From the NCBI RefSeq assembly GCF_001412535.1, contig NZ_CP011774.1, positions 1,979,501 to 2,043,500 on the forward strand: a stretch of 64,000 bases of DNA, in the 5' to 3' direction. Within the stretch, counting starts at the first letter, position 1. The number at the start of each line of letters is the position of its first letter. Source of the DNA: Limnohabitans sp. 63ED37-2. GTDB taxonomy: Bacteria > Pseudomonadota > Gammaproteobacteria > Burkholderiales > Burkholderiaceae_C. Below the pieces are notes generated by a model, which worked only from the letters and a program-made list of their open reading frames with translations, had not been told where the DNA came from and did not search any database. Of this stretch, positions 63,506-64,000 are shown in pieces. The position numbers were made by a program, and so were the translations under genes.

Positions 63506-64000
63506 ATGGCACAAGCAAAAACACTGACAAAAGAAGAGATGACGCGAGTACTGGACTACATCAACACACGCCGCTTCGCGCAACGCAATAGAGCAATGAT
63601 GTTGCTCACACACCTAGCTGGTTTACGAATTGGCGAAGTCGCTTGCCTGCGCTGGAGCGATGTCACAAACAGTGACGGAAAAATTAAAGATGAAATTCGC
63701 TTGCTGCCTGATATGACAAAAGGACGTCATGCACGAACAGTCTTTATCAATTCAAAACTCAAAATTGAACTTCAAACTTATGCAGATCAAGCAAAATGCA
63801 TAGATCGCTGCTACCCATTCTTTGCAACTCAAAAAAGTATCAAATCAGGATTCAGTGCAAATAGTTTGTCTCAAACTATTGCCCTTCTCTATGAAGGAGC
63901 AGGACTTGAAGGTGCAAGCAGTCACAGCGGTCGGAGAACTTTTTTGACAAACCTTGCAAATAAAGGAACTTCAATCCACTTACTCAAATCGCTTGCTGGA
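63506..64000 (+). CDS. Tyrosine recombinase, C-terminus beyond window
   Basis: 165 codons visible from ATG 63506 with TTAGGAG upstream. R41 (LAGLRIGEVACLRW), K about 71 (MTKGRHART) and H140/R143 (SHSGRRTFL) are seen; the second His and the nucleophilic Tyr lie past the edge. Short N-terminus without a core-binding domain, like small XerC/D-type resolvases of mobile elements. It may resolve dimers or move the element. Confidence 0.85.
   Translation, partial: MAQAKTLTKEEMTRVLDYINTRRFAQRNRAMMLLTHLAGLRIGEVACLRWSDVTNSDGKIKDEIRLLPDMTKGRHARTVFINSKLKIELQTYADQAKCIDRCYPFFATQKSIKSGFSANSLSQTIALLYEGAGLEGASSHSGRRTFLTNLANKGTSIHLLKSLAG

Overview
The window reads as a chromosome segment of a betaproteobacterium of the order Burkholderiales, most likely family Comamonadaceae. 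The reasons are the gene content and order of the left part: sirB1-murJ, rpsT, DUF3579-argD-argF, kynBUA, and an mdh/CitE-like/acnB block divergent from a GntR regulator, followed by sdhCDAB-sdhE-gltA. Coding is dense, GC-rich and rich in ATGA start/stop overlaps. No 16S rRNA is present, so genus is not claimed.

Layout. (1) 1-32 kb is ordinary core chromosome: peptidoglycan lipid flippase and ribosomal protein S20, arginine synthesis, tryptophan-to-anthranilate catabolism (kynB, kynU, kynA), a two-subunit molybdenum hydroxylase, a lytic transglycosylase, an FAD monooxygenase, a PIN toxin/antitoxin pair, an aldo-keto reductase, two exported hydrolases, and the TCA block (aconitase B, malate dehydrogenase, succinate dehydrogenase with its assembly factor, citrate synthase). 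A perfect 12-bp palindrome, TCTTATATAAGA, lies between mdh and the GntR gene and again upstream of the DUF3579 gene. (2) 32-39.4 kb holds a class II aldolase, an SRAP protein, one IS30-family insertion, a hydrolase with an internal stop, and a four-gene operon that looks like a SiaA/B/C partner-switching module whose output enzyme is a class III adenylate cyclase instead of the diguanylate cyclase of Pseudomonas. (3) At 39505-39549 the 3' half of a tRNA-Val(CAC) gene, from anticodon loop to CCA, stands alone. This is the signature of an integration site; everything to its right appears to be a mosaic genomic island running past the window end.

Inside the island: small membrane and secreted genes bracketed by a diverged hairpin repeat (39.7-41.4 kb); a decayed umuC; a mercury-type merR-merT-merP module without merA; a second umuC remnant cut by an IS5-family element; a GC-rich block (45.8-53 kb) with a sulfite-dehydrogenase-like molybdoenzyme and cytochrome c plus two ECF sigma/anti-sigma pairs, DUF305, YncE-like, COG4315-like and NTF2-like exported proteins; a junction joining a photolyase 5' fragment to a yeiH 3' fragment; then, with an abrupt drop in GC, an OLD-family ATPase/TOPRIM nuclease, two tyrosine recombinases, small accessory genes, and a gene with polymerase-like motifs.

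The most unusual item is that last gene (58894-61543, minus strand). It is split by a second, apparently identical IS30 copy with a 3-bp target duplication; removing the IS and one duplication restores a continuous frame of about 528 codons. The restored protein has a DNA-binding-like N-terminus and three motifs resembling motifs A, B and C of family A DNA polymerases and T7-type RNA polymerases. Three perfect DnaA boxes in an AT-rich gap at 63.27-63.38 kb lie nearby, so this end of the island may derive from an integrated replicon.
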